From Hirudo medicinalis (lineage: Eukaryota > Annelida > Clitellata > Hirudinida > Hirudinidae), in contig MPNW01000098.1 of the NCBI GenBank assembly GCA_011800805.1, positions 176,594-240,593 of the forward strand: a stretch of 64,000 bases of DNA, written 5' to 3'. The position numbers and the translations under genes are program-made. Position 1 is the first letter of the stretch; each line of letters opens with the position of its first letter. The notes under the pieces were generated by a model. It saw only the letters and a program-made list of their open reading frames with translations. It was not told the DNA's origin and did no database searches. Below, in pieces: positions 35,001 to 47,300 of this stretch.

Positions 35001-38000
35001 GATGAAAGCGGACACGTCATGATGTCGACGGACGTCGTTGCGAACACGACGAGCGCCGATGCCGAGTCTTCTCAGAAAACTCACGACGATGGAGGGAAGG
35101 TTTTGGCCGGAGGAGATGGACAGGTGAATGACTTGTCACCTGAGGCGACTGTTACCCGAAGATCGATCGTCATTCGTGGTTATGATTCTCGTTTAGACCG
35201 CAGAAGACCTCTTCGGGGATGATGACGACGATGCAGACCTTCTCGAGGCCGAAGAAAAGGCATTCAATGCAGACAACGGTAGCACTGTCGATGACAACGA
35301 TGCCGACGATGGTGGGATTCCAGGAATTGACATCGATGGGGAGGATGACAATGATGATGACGACGTCGAAACTGGTAAAAAGAAAATGACAGGCGTTCTT
35401 GAAGATGACGATGACAATGGTTACTTCACTACATCAAATTCTTTATTAAATTGGTTATTTATCTGAAAAGTTTCACAGTCCTCAGTATCACAAGTACCAT
35501 CATCATCATCATCATCATCATCATCATAATTTTTGCATTTGCCCAGCTAATTTAGATTACCATAATTGTTATTGGCTTATTAAGTATCACCATTTCTCGA
35601 GATGATGATTGTAGTTATGACAATGCAATGAAATCCGATTTTAAGATTGGTCGAAGAAACTGGAGGAACTTCCAACGGGAAGTTTAGCAGCCCCAGCAAC
35701 GGCCCCAGAGCAGGTCGCCACAAAATGGGAACCAGCAGGTCTTCAAAAAGCATTCCAGCCATCCTCGAGTCCCGTGGGATTGACGTCAAGATTTATGGTC
35801 GGTGAATGGTTTATGTTGTCGATGTCAAGGTTATGGCTGATGAATCTTGTTGATGTCAAGGATATGGTCGGTGAATGTTGTTGATGTCAAGGATATGGTC
35901 GGTGAATGGTTTATGTTGTCGATGTCAAGGATATGGTTGGTGAATGTTATTGAGCACTCACTGTCACACAATAAGGCCAATTAGTTAATAAAAGTTGATA
36001 TTAATTTTATTGATTTTAGTCCTGGTAGCATTCATTAATAACATTTTGGCTGAACATAGTATTTTCAAATTTGTAAGAATTCCCCTTGAAAGGGAACTTC
36101 GTGTAGATGCAAGTTGCAATTAAAAACTGCCAATTCTCTCACAAGGTGTGGAATGACGTCGGAAGGGTCCATCAGTACGATGGCGACGAGGACGACGGAG
36201 AGAAGACGATAAACGTCGAGTTCCATGACACCTCCTTCCATCATGCTCTCCATGTCGACAATTCTGTCCACAACTTCACCATGGCTGCACTTTCCACTGA
36301 TGCTCTCGTGCTGGCATGCGAGGCTGATGGAGAAGTATCCAGGTGAGAATCTTTTCTACAGCTTTTGAAAGTCAGAGCTTTTTTCTCTCACAATGACCGT
36401 TTGAATGCTCTTTCTGGAATGACTTCTTGATTGGATGGTGAAAATATTATTTTAAAAATCCTGGAGTTGTTGGTCGGTCATTAAGCTAAAGGTTCGAATG
36501 TAACTCAGAATTTTAGAAAATTAGTATGTCTGATTTGTATTCTTGAGAGTTTTTGATTGTTTCTCTTAATTTCCAATACTATTATTATTGTTATTATTTT
36601 TCCTATTATTATTTTTCAAAATTCTTTTCATTTGTATTGACAGCCAGCTGAAATGCATGCACTTTGGTTCCTGGGACTCCAACAAGGAGTGGACATGCAG
36701 TATGCCAGAGAATGAAGACATCTGTGGTATTTGTTTGGGGGAGGGTTGGCTGGCCGTGGCCACCGATCGCAGGGTGGTGAGAATTTTCACTGTTGGTGGA
36801 GTTCAGAAGCAGATCTTCTGCGTACCTGGTCCCGTCGTGGCCGTTGCAGCAAAACTGGACCTCTTGGTTGTCGTTTATCATGACGGAATGGGTGAGATGA
36901 TAAATTTGCTTATAGTTTAAGTACAGTTTTGGACTGGTCGTATATTTTTTCATCTGGAACTTTTTTATTAAATTAAAAAAATATAACAATTTATTTTTTA
37001 TAAATCTTGGAAAGTCCAAAGTAGATTGTAGGTATGTCTTAAAGGTATTTATAAATCTTTTGACCAGGAGTCCCTGGTGACCAATGTCTATCCTTCAAGG
37101 TGTTATCAGTGCTCAAGAGGAACACTCTCAGTACTGGGAGGTTGTCCATCTCTGCCAAGACTACACTGGCTTGGATAGGGTGAGACCCTGAAATAGCTAA
37201 TCAATTTGTAGATTTGTTGTTGTTGTTGTTATTATTACTATTACTATTACTATTAATTACTATTGAAAACATCTGCAAAATCAGCAGATTATTTTATGAA
37301 TGGATGTTATCCATTGCAAGTTAATAACTGTTGTTAATATTTTCTGAATAACCAACATTTTATTGCATGTTGTGTTGAAAATTGAGAATCTTTCTAAATT
37401 GTTTTTCTCCTAATTTTATGATTTTGTTTAATTAATAAAACTAATTAAAGTTATATCAACACGAATCAATGCAGCTTCTCCAGTGAAGGGTCACTGTTCA
37501 GCGTCGACTCGTCCGGTCAGGTGCGGATGTTGAACCGAGGATTTGCAGACACCTGGATTCCAGTCTGCAATCTCAAAGAACAGGTTCAAAAATAATTAAT
37601 TGAAATTAATTTCTTAAAACAATAATATTTAAAAAAAACTTTTTATATGATTTCTTATAATTATTGTTTTTGCAATAATTTCATAACATGTTAATGTCAA
37701 ATTATTTTAAAATATTTGTTAAGCGAATATTCTCCAAATATAAACGTGCCTTATTATTCTATCGGTGTTGAATAATTTATTTTCAAATCATCAATTTAGT
37801 AATGTTTGTCGAAAGATTGAAAAGAATAACGAACTATTAATTACAATGTAGTGCAAAGGACTCTCTGACAACTACTGGGTGGTCAGCATTAGAGAGAACC
37901 CGCAGCAGATTAGGTGAGATTTTTGCATTATCGCATCCCATGCCGTTTTAATGAATATTCATGAGCCAAAATCCTTCCAGGGCAATTTTCTGTAAGGGAT

Positions 38001-40193
38001 CGAGGTACCCACCTACTTTGCCCCTCCCCATCGTCCAGATTCTTCCCTTCAAACTGCCTCTCTGCGAAGCAAACAACGACAAATCACAACTCGAGGTGAG
38101 AAGTGCATTTTCTATTTTTTCCGACATTTACTCCGAGACCACTGTTGCCTAGATATTTAAATTAATTAGCGTTAATCCAAATGCAATTAAAAGAATTATT
38201 AATAGAACTATTAAAATTAAACTTGACGTTTGAATTCCAGGAGCAATATTGGAGGACATTGTTGTTCTCAGAGCACTTTAAGTTCTGGAAGATGCAAGGC
38301 TACGAGTTCGAAGAGGCAGACGAGCTCAAAATGACGTCAATGTTGAAGGAGATCCTCATGAGGCAGTTTGCAGTCAGTTGAATGTATTTTTTTTTTTTGC
38401 TAATTCATTTTAAATGTTTGCTTGTGTGTACTTCTGTTATGTAGTGGTTTGTGCATAGCATCAGAGGTGCCTTTCATTAACCATTTATGTAGCGCTTCTT
38501 CCCAAGGGCATGTATGGCGGTGCAAGCTGGGATTCGAACACGACACGATACGACCATTCCCACTACCTCCTCCTGCAGGAGTGCAACCCTCTGAGCTAAT
38601 TTGTGCACCCATTGCAAGTTTAGATTTTCTATGGTTATTATTAAACCAAGATTAATTTTTGTTTGAATGATAATTACTTTTTTTTTTCCAAGTTTTATGA
38701 TGCTATAATAGCAACAAATGTATTGATTTTTATTTTAAGCTCGCCTGCAGAAGCAAGAGAGACATGAGGGCCGTAGAAGTCTGCGAGATGATGCCCGACC
38801 TGCGGACGTTACAATTAGCAATCAAGTACGCCTCTCAGAAGGGAGACGTCGTGGTGGCCGAACGACTCAACGACTTGGCTCAGATGAAGGTAGAAGAAGA
38901 ACAGAAGGAACTCGAACAACAAGAGCAGATCGGTGCACATCGTCTGAGCCTCGAGCCTGGAATTATCAGGAAGTTTGGCAGTCGAGCGGAAGACGTCGAT
39001 CACGGGGATAGCCTGAGTCAGGAGGATAGGTGCATCGCTTTGAAACCAGCCAAGATAATGTTAGTGTCGAGAGTCCGAGCATTGTCGACTCATTTTGTGG
39101 AAATGTCTCCGTGCGTCCCTTCGGTTACATGCAAATCAAATAAATGTAATCAAATAAGTCATCAGTAATGATTGCATTGAAACGGTTAACGATGCAATTG
39201 TTGTAATAGTTTTTGAATAATTAATTTTTAAAAGTTGCTGATCAGCATTACTCCTTTCAAATCAGATCGACCAGTTCGAGTTCGTCCCAGGGTCGTACAC
39301 TCAAATGCCAATTAAACGGGCAAAATTCGAAAAAGAAGGCATCGATGAAGACGTTTCAGCCGTCCGTATTCGACGAGACTGCGAACGACGCACCCAACAG
39401 TGACGACCAACACAGCAGCGAGGAGTGTGTTTTGGAGGAAAGCTGTGACGACACGACAAACCAAACCAGCAAATCGAGTGAGGGAGCTTTTGACATTTTG
39501 ACACTTTGACATTGATTTGATGCATTTTATGAATAATTCTTTAATAATGAATGATATAATTAAATATAGTGTAATTATGTAAATATGAATAATCTATAAT
39601 CGTAGATGGATAGCTTATGTTTCGATAATAAATGATATTATAAGGTTGCGTTTGCATGTTCGGTTAATTGCGGACGAGGATTTGGAGTCACCTCTTAAAA
39701 ACGTGCTAATCTTGTTTCAGATTCCTTGTTGACCTGGAAACCTGGAGGTGGAAACGCGTTGAGGACTCCGTCGCTGATGAATTCTCAAACAACAAAAATG
39801 CTTAAAAACCCGTTCAAGGTCTTTATAATCGATAAAACGCTTCGAATTGTTTTCAATATATTTTAAAATATTTTCTCATTGTTATTTTCATTAAATCATT
39901 TTCTAGGTCGTCAGCGGCGACAGCAACAGCGCGTCGGAAAGGTCAGCCTGATGCCGAGGGGAACGAACGTGTTCGACCGCATGGAAAAACCATCCTCGTC
40001 TCGAAGCTCACTCTCGGCATCGTTTCTCAACTCCAATTCGAACGCCGAAGATCGGGGAGGTCAAAGGAAAAGGAAGCACAAGGACCAGCAAGACGGTCAG
40101 GATAACTCGCAGAAGGGAGACAAGGGAACTAAAAAGCCAAAGATGTCGAATCAAAAATTGACTGGATTCATGTTCAGTAAAAATTCCCAGTGA
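32023..40193 (+). CDS. WDHD1: WD repeat and DNA-binding protein AND-1 (Ctf4 orthologue)
   Basis: Replisome hub that links the CMG helicase to polymerase alpha. Exons: 32023-32102, 32370-32481, 32549-32700, 33119-33227, 33324-33467, 33775-33870, 34103-34209, 34928-35123, 35197-35419, 35646-35797, 36146-36342, 36644-36891, 37068-37179, 37475-37583, 37852-37913, 37981-38095, 38241-38372, 38740-39029, 39266-39477, 39721-39818, 39915-40193. Sum 3,225 nt, 1,074 residues. WD40 repeats (about 1-310) show SCDGSVRIWQ and DGWIFVWNF; an acidic linker follows. The SepB/Ctf4 beta-propeller starts near residue 458 (VWNDVGRVH, INVEFHDTSFHHA, GSWDSNKEW) and includes ENPQQIR and CKGSRYPPTLPLP. A helical region follows (LLFSEHFKFW). 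The C-terminus ends NQKLTGFMFSKNSQ. The HMG box of animal AND-1 is not found. AATAAA at 40296-40301. Confidence 0.96.
35798..35955 (+). repeat. Minisatellite made of duplicated splice-donor units (WDHD1 intron 10)
   Basis: Units of 31-38 bp resembling GATGTCAAGGATATGGTCGG are repeated four times directly after the exon 10 donor. The exon end itself (GACGTCAAGATTTATG|GTCGG) is the first, diverged unit. Equivalent donor positions fall at 35798, 35836 (GC), 35867, 35898 and 35936. Confidence 0.85.
38440..38620 (-). mobile_element. tRNA-derived SINE copy 3 (WDHD1 intron 17)
   Basis: Best-preserved copy. On the minus strand it has a near-consensus A box TTAGCTCAGAGGG (38588-38600) and B box GTTCGAATCC (38530-38539), then CTTGGGAAGAAGCGCTACAT and a tail with CCTCTGATGCTATGC. 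It lies antisense in the intron between 38372 and 38740. Confidence 0.8.
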
Positions 40194-41987
40194 TTCGGTA
40201 TCGTTTGAGGACTTTCGACTTCAACTTGAAATTCGCTTGATGGATGTCTGTCTGACCAGGGATGATTGAGCGTTGATTGTTGCATCATCATTTTTAATAA
40301 AAGTCTTGCTTTGTTGTTGAAAGAACTTTTGTGATGTGAGTAGAGCAGGCCTAATTTGCACGACCGAGATGAGAAAGTGATGGCGCATAAGTGGCTTTAT
40401 ATTTACCTATCGCATTTCGTGTTTATTAATTACGGGTTTTATGACCAGACATTCGCAGGTGTTAAGTAGCTTTTTGAGATTTTTGTTGACGATAGGTGAC
40501 ATTTTGAAATTCGGTGCAGCGGGATCGACACGATCTCGTGTCCCGCCTGTTCGGTTGCAGAAAGCAGACGAGAAGCGAAAAATACTGAAATCTCTTCAAG
40601 AGGTTCGCGTAGCAGTTGCAATGTTAGTACACAATTTTCATCCGTTGTTTGTTTGTATGACCTTTACCTTCTTATGTGAGAATGTAGTTCAATCAGGTTG
40701 GGTCGATCCAGAATGTTATGGGCCCAAATTCTCCAATTTATTCCACGTCGATCTGATCATTGAGAAATTGAAGTAACATTTTGAGCTTACTTTCGCCTAA
40801 AATTGTGATGGTGATAGGTGTGCCTGATAAATGTTTTAAAGCAGCATGCTTCTGTCAAATGAAGTCCTAAAAGCACATTAATTTTCATTAATAACATAAT
40901 TGTGGTCCTTCCAGAGTCAGATTGTTGAAATCAAGTCCAATCAATGGCAGGGCAGGTAAAAGCCGGAAGTTGATGTTAAACGAATCTAGTCTGCCCTCCA
41001 AATAAAATGAATTTATCATTATTCTAAGAGAAATTACATAAATGTTTAAACTAAATATTCAATGAGCATAACAAGAACACGTATCATAGTTTACATAAAC
41101 ATGCGTGATTTTGTCTCCGTGTTCAATACATCAAGGCTGGAAAATTCCCTCTCAGTTCTTTCACTTTCTCTCCAGCATCCCCTCTTCACCCTCTTTCCAT
41201 CCGGGAGGGGGTATTCTTAACCGGAGGAGAATTCAGGTGCAAGAGGAAACGGATTGTCGACCCCTGCGCGTGTTTGACGAAAATTAATTCTCGGAATCAA
41301 TCTGGATTGAGTGTAAAATAATTTAAATATAATATCGCTCTTTAAGTAGCATAACCGTCGAGACACTTGTCGTTCGGTGTCTGAATTCGATTGGACTCGA
41401 TCAGTCTGACAGTGGACGACTTTTTGAGCAAGGAATTCGTTCTGATGATGTCGAAGTAGAATTACAAGATGTCAGTTGGCAGATCTTTAAAGTCTTTGGA
41501 AGATGAAACTCGTAATGTTGAGGTTTTTAGTGATTTGCAATTTTTTTATGTTTTTTCAAATGGACTTTTGACATAATCTTCGTGTCTATAACCGTCTGTG
41601 TGTAATTGGCAGAGTACTAATTTGAGACAAGCATTGAATTTATGTTGACATTTTATTCTTGATGTACAAAACAGTTAATTACATTAATAGCCAAAGAATA
41701 GCCAAATGAATTTGACAAATCCGTTACTGCCAAAAATTAAGCCAATGTATAAATTAATTACCAATGAAATTATAGTTCATTAAGATGGCAGGTTGACGCT
41801 CAATGGAAAATGTATTTAAAATCATTAGTTTACGACTAACTCGACTCATCATGCAAACCACATGGTTAAAGAAGACACTTTTATGGCGGTCGGGCCAAAC
41901 AAGTGCAACTGACACCAATACGATCGCAATCTGGTCTTTCTACCAGAGAATGATTGCACGCCTCACTTCCATTTGGAACAGTCCTTA
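40194..41987. other. Gene-poor spacer
   Basis: WDHD1 3' UTR, then unassigned sequence. The open frames near 40,441-40,776 and 41,105-41,287 have no recognisable domain, splice context or coding composition, so I annotate no gene. Confidence 0.45.
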
Positions 41988-43285
41988 GGGTAAATAACAC
42001 AATGTATAACCATGGGGGTTTTATAACAATGTATAACCATGGGGTTGTATAACCATGGGGTTGTATAGCAATGTATAACCATGGGGTTGTATAACAATGT
42101 ATAACCATGTGGTTGTATAACAATGTATAACCATGGGGTTGTATAACAATGTATAACCATGGGGTTGTATAGCAATGTATAACCATGGGGTTGTATAACA
42201 ATGTATAACCATGGGGTTGTATAACAATGTATAACCATGGGTTGTATAACAATGTATAACCATGTGGTTGTATAACAATGTATAACCATGGGGTTGTATA
42301 GCAATGTNNNNNNNNNNNNNNNNNNNNNNNNNNNNNNNNNNNNNNNNNNNNNNNNNNNNNNNNNNNNNNNNNNNNNNNNNNNNNNNNNNNNNNNNNNNNN
42401 NNNNNNNNNNNNNNNNNNNNNNNNNNNNNNNNNNNNNNNNNNNNNNNNNNNNNNNNNNNNNNNNNNNNNNNNNNNNNNNNNNNNNNNNNNNNNNNNNNNN
42501 NNNNNNNNNNNNNNNNNNNNNNNNNNNNNNNNNNNNNNNNNNNNNNNNNNNNNNNNNNNNNNNNNNNNNNNNNNNNNNNNNNNNNNNNNNNNNNNNNNNN
42601 NNNNNNNNNNNNNNNNNNNNNNNNNNNNNNNNNNNNNNNNNNNNNNNNNNNNNNNNNNNNNNNNNNNNNNNNNNNNNNNNNNNNNNNNNNNNNNNNNNNN
42701 NNNNNNNNNNNNNNNNNNNNNNNNNNNNNNNNNNNNNNNNNNNNNNNNNNNNNNNNNNNNNNNNNNNNNNNNNNNNNNNNNNNNNNNNNNNNNNNNNNNN
42801 NNNNNNNNNNNNNNNNNNNNNNNNNNNNNNNNNNNNNNNNNNNNNNNNNNNNNNNNNNNNNNNNNNNNNNNNNNNNNNNNNNNNNNNNNNNNNNNNNNNN
42901 NNNNNNNATGTATAACCATGTGGTTGTATAACAATGTATAACCATGGGGTTGTATAACAATGTATAACCATGGGGTTGTATAACAATGTATAACCATGTG
43001 GTTGTATAACAATGTATAACCATGGGGTTGTATAGCAATGTATAACCATGGGGTTGTATAGCAATGTATAACCATGTGGTTGTATAACAATGTATAACCA
43101 TGGAATTGAATAACAATGTATAACCATGGGGTTGTATAGCAATGTATAACCATGGGGTTGTATAGCAATGTATAACCATGTGGTTGTATAACAATGTATA
43201 ACCATGGGGTTGTATAGCAATGTATAACCATGGGGTTGTATAACAATGTATAACCATGGAATTGAATAACAATGTATAACTATAG
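41988..43285. repeat. 26-bp minisatellite array
   Basis: Tandem copies of a 26-bp unit built from CAATGTATAACCATGGGGTT plus GTATAA. Variants are ATGT for ATGG, AGC for AAC before AATG, and AATTGAAT for GGTTGTAT. The array is interrupted by 600 Ns. The minus strand is free of stops in all three frames because each frame cycles through the same 26 codons every 78 bp. Confidence 0.95.
42308..42907. other. Assembly gap (600 N)
   Basis: Exactly 600 N inside the 26-bp array, so the true array length is unknown. Single Ns occur at about 44,307 and 56,176, also in or near simple repeats. Confidence 0.95.
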
Positions 43286-43526
43286 GGTTGATAAATCAAT
43301 GTCCCTTTATTTCCTCAGCTCACAAGTACTTCCAAATTTATTATGGCATGCTGAAGAAGGAGATTTTAAGATATTTAATTGGTAGCAGTCTGACGTCAGA
43401 TCTTTTACCTCTACAAGCATTATTGGTTTCTAAACAGAATTAGGTAAATAATGAGGAGTTCACAGTTAGAAGCTTTTCTTTCTTCCGCAACCTTTAGAAA
43501 ATTCAATCCATTTGATTGACCTAATC

Positions 43527-43579
43527 CAATCAATCAATCATCTGTTGATGACCCCAATCAACAGATGATTGATTGATTG
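43527..43579. repeat. Perfect 23-bp inverted repeat, 7-nt loop
   Basis: Left arm 43527-43549 (CAATCAATCAATCATCTGTT, then GAT) and right arm 43557-43579 are exact reverse complements around GACCCCA. A strong potential hairpin in spacer DNA. Confidence 0.85.
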
Positions 43580-43878
43580 CTTATTGTTTACCGGCATGAA
43601 AACCAAGTAATACAAATAAGTATCAAATCATTATTAGAAGACTAAGTACTAATGACTAATTAATAACTAATGACTGATTACTAATTTATTAATAAGATGA
43701 TTAATTATTAAGACGACTCACCTGGTGGTACTTACATTAAGATGTCATGAATCACACTTGAGATGTGTAGGTGTCACAATTAATTAACGGCAACTCATTT
43801 GTGTCGCTCAAGCTCATTCATTACTCTTGGAGCGAGATCTTATGCTGAAGATGATAATAATATGATGGTGAGGGTTAA

Positions 43879-43902
43879 GATGATGATGATGATGATGATG
43901 AT

Positions 43903-43934
<32 letters not shown>

Positions 43935-44056
43935 CGACGACGATGATGACGATGATGATGATGATGATGATGATGATGGTGATGATGGTGATGATGATGA
44001 TGATAATAACAATAACAATAATAATAACAATAATAATAATAATAATAACAATAATT
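43879..44056. repeat. GAT/GAC then AAT/AAC trinucleotide array
   Basis: Runs of GAT, GAC, GAT, then AAT/AAC lie just upstream of the first recognised exon of the calmodulin-like gene. Translation gives only poly-Met/Thr or poly-Asp, so the open frame here is not taken as coding. Confidence 0.95.
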
Positions 44057-44100
44057 ATAACATTTTAAAGATTTATTTGATTTTTGATTATCGCATGCAG

Positions 44101-44234
44101 ATTGTCAAAATGTGTCTCAAGGCTGGTTATGAAGTCACTCAAGAACAGGTGTCCATAATTTTGAAATGTCTCAACTTTTTCATGAGCAACGCATTTGGTA
44201 TTATTAAATAATAAGGTCGATAAATGCTAATGTA

Positions 44235-44290
<56 letters not shown>

Positions 44291-44307
44291 GGATGATGTT
44301 GATGATN

Positions 44308-44343
<36 letters not shown>

Positions 44344-47300
44344 AATGATGATGATGATGATGATGATGATAGCGGTGGTGGTGGTGATGACGACCATAAT
44401 GATATGAGTATGATGATTTTTTCAGAAAGGCGAAGTTGCTGAAGAAAGGAAGAAGACGAGAAGAGGTAACTGGCGGATGTAGCGATGACGTGATAATGGA
44501 TTTGTAATCATTTGGTCGATAATCATTATTAGAATGTTGTGACTGCAGGATTCAATGGAGTAAATTTTGAGTAATTTACTGCGTATCATTAGAAGATTAA
44601 TGAGTGAGTGAGTGAGTGAGTGAGTGAGTGAGTGAGTGAGTGAGTGAGTGAGTGAAGGAATGACTTCTTTGTTCATCGAATGAATATCCGTGCTTCATTG
44701 CAAAACATTTAATAACCAATCCTTCTCAATAAATTGTTTTTAGAGACTTAATGATTTCAAATGTATACCTCGATTTAAATAAATTAAATTAATATCACTT
44801 TAATAAATAAATCACTTTAAATTACTTATTTCCACGACAGACTTCAAAGAGGCATTCCTGCTCTTCGACAAGAACGGAGACGGTTCGATCTCAGCTGAGG
44901 AATTGGGAGAGTTCATGAGGGGCCTTGGCAAGGAAATGAGTGAGGCTGCGCTAGACAAGATGATCAGAAACATCGATGCTGATGGTTGGTTTGTGGTGTC
45001 CGGAGGAGACATGTATTTGTATTTTTGAATTTATCCGATCTTTTCAGTTTTGATTTATCCTTATGTTTTCGAACAGGATGTGAAGGCACTTTTTAATCGA
45101 TCTACCATTCATTTAGCGCCCCTACCTGAGGGCGTCTCTGGCGGTGCAGGCTGGGTTTCGAACACGACGACGAACGTTTACGACTGTTGCCATTACCGCC
45201 GCATGCAGGAACGCAACCCATTCGGCCAACCTGCTCGCACCCCAATGCGAACTGCATGAAAAAAATTAATAATTGAATTTCTAAAAACATCAATCCATTA
45301 ATTAATTAAAAAGTATCAAATTCTTGAAAAGCGCGAAAGAAAGACCACCCTAATTCTTGACATTGATGAACTCCGATTAAAACATAATTATCATAATGAC
45401 TGAGTAATTTGACAAATAATAATAATTGTTAGTGTCAATAATCTTCGAGGCAATCATGCTACAGGACCAGACACACGTGAGCAACTGTCTGTGACGTCAT
45501 GCCACCCATCACGTCCACTCATCTCTTTTCTTCGTTCATCCATCATTCAATCAGAATCTGATCACATCCCTCACACGATCAACCAATCAATCAAATCAAG
45601 TCAATCCATATTATTTCAACCACTCATCCACCACACTGTTATGCACTTATTCATCCACATATCCATCTTTCCATCAATTTTTCATCCATCCATCAATCCA
45701 TACGTCCGTGACAAACAAGATAACGAAGAACCAAAAATCAAGGACCAATTCGACAACTGATTTTTTTTTCAATTCCTGAAAAACTCTTCAACATTTCCAA
45801 CAATTCCAATTGTCTTTTCAACAACGCTGTCATCCACTTGCGACCTGCTTTCACTCTCCATTGCATCGACAGATTATTTTTCCATCCACAATAAATTCCC
45901 ACAACGGTCGACCTCCAAAGAGTGTGACCTGTTCAACCAAATCACAAGTTACGAGTGACACGTGTCACGTTAATGTCACGCGTGATCCAACGTCACTCGA
46001 TTCCAATCGGTCACGTGTAAAAGACGTTCTACTAAGTCTGTAGGGATTGAAAAGTCGTGTGTGTTCGTTGGCCGTCTGTCTGTGTGTCTGTGTGTATGTG
46101 TGTCTGTGCGTCTGTGTGTCTGTGTGCACGTGAAGTGCAAACGTCGGTGCGTCTGTAATCTGCGGATTATGCGAATCAAACCGTGAAATAAGTCCATTCT
46201 ACATCGTGTCTGTTTTAATAACGTGTCTGTTTTAATATTTTTAATATCGTCTAGACTTGGAAAACCCAAAAATAAAAAAAAACAAATCGAATGCATCGTT
46301 TTCTGAAGAGTCAAAATTATTATAAAGGAAACCTCACCTCTCCCCCTCCAACTAAATATTATAACCCTATATTGTAATATTGTAACCCTACATTGTAATA
46401 TTATAACCCTATATTATACAATTATATATTATATTATATTATTATATATTATTATTATATTATAACCCTGACCCTAAACTTGCCCTTAATCGATAACCAA
46501 ACTCGTTTTGTTCACAAGACTTTTCTTATGGAAAAAATGCATGAATTCTTTTTGTTGATTCTTTTTTTAAGAATGGTCTTCTCTATAAATAATATTTATA
46601 ATATCAAAATAAATATTGATAATATTTTAATTCTTTTTGTTGATTCTTTTTTTAAGAAAGGTTTTCTCTATAAATAATAATTATAAAAATTATTTATAAT
46701 ATCAAAATAAATATTAATAATATTTTAACATTAATTATTTATAATAATTTATATTTTTAAATAATTTATATGTATAAATAATTTAATATTATTAATTAAT
46801 AACAAAACTCTATGTTGCACTCGAGCTGTTAATCCTTACAATTCTTGACCTTTTGAGCCGATCAGCAGGCTAAACCAAAGAATTAATTCTAATCCTATCA
46901 CAAACATCACATCCGAATGTCCAAACCTCCAAACAAGCAAACAAATCCAAGGAGCCCGTCTTCAATTCCAGGCAACGGTCAAATAGAATACCAGGAGTTC
47001 GTGGAGATGTTGAACAAGGAGGACGATGACTCGGCCCTCATGGAGTCATTTAGAGTCTTCGACAAAAACGGAGACGGTTTCATCAGCATCCACGAACTGA
47101 AACAAGTCATTGCATCGCTTGGAGAGGTGATTGATTGATTGATTTATTGGTCAGTTGATTGGTTGATTGAAAAACTTATTTGTTGGTTGAAAAGATTGGT
47201 TGATTGATTGAATTTTTTTTATTAATGTTTATTTCATAACGGGGTGATTAGCAAGTTATGTACTAACATTCTAGCATTTCAAGTGTTTTATTTAATGGAA

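Noticed and set aside
40441..40776. Plus-strand ORF of 111 codons after WDHD1
   Set aside because: No recognisable domain, no coding bias, no splice partner.
41988..43285. CRISPR-like array
   Set aside because: Repeats are directly adjacent with no unique spacers, and the window is eukaryotic.
41881..43299. Three overlapping antisense ORFs of 400-470 codons
   Set aside because: They are produced by the 26-bp tandem repeat and include 600 N; no domain, splice or codon evidence.
43799..44068. ORF with poly-Met/Thr/Ile
   Set aside because: Translation of GAT/GAC/AAT arrays.
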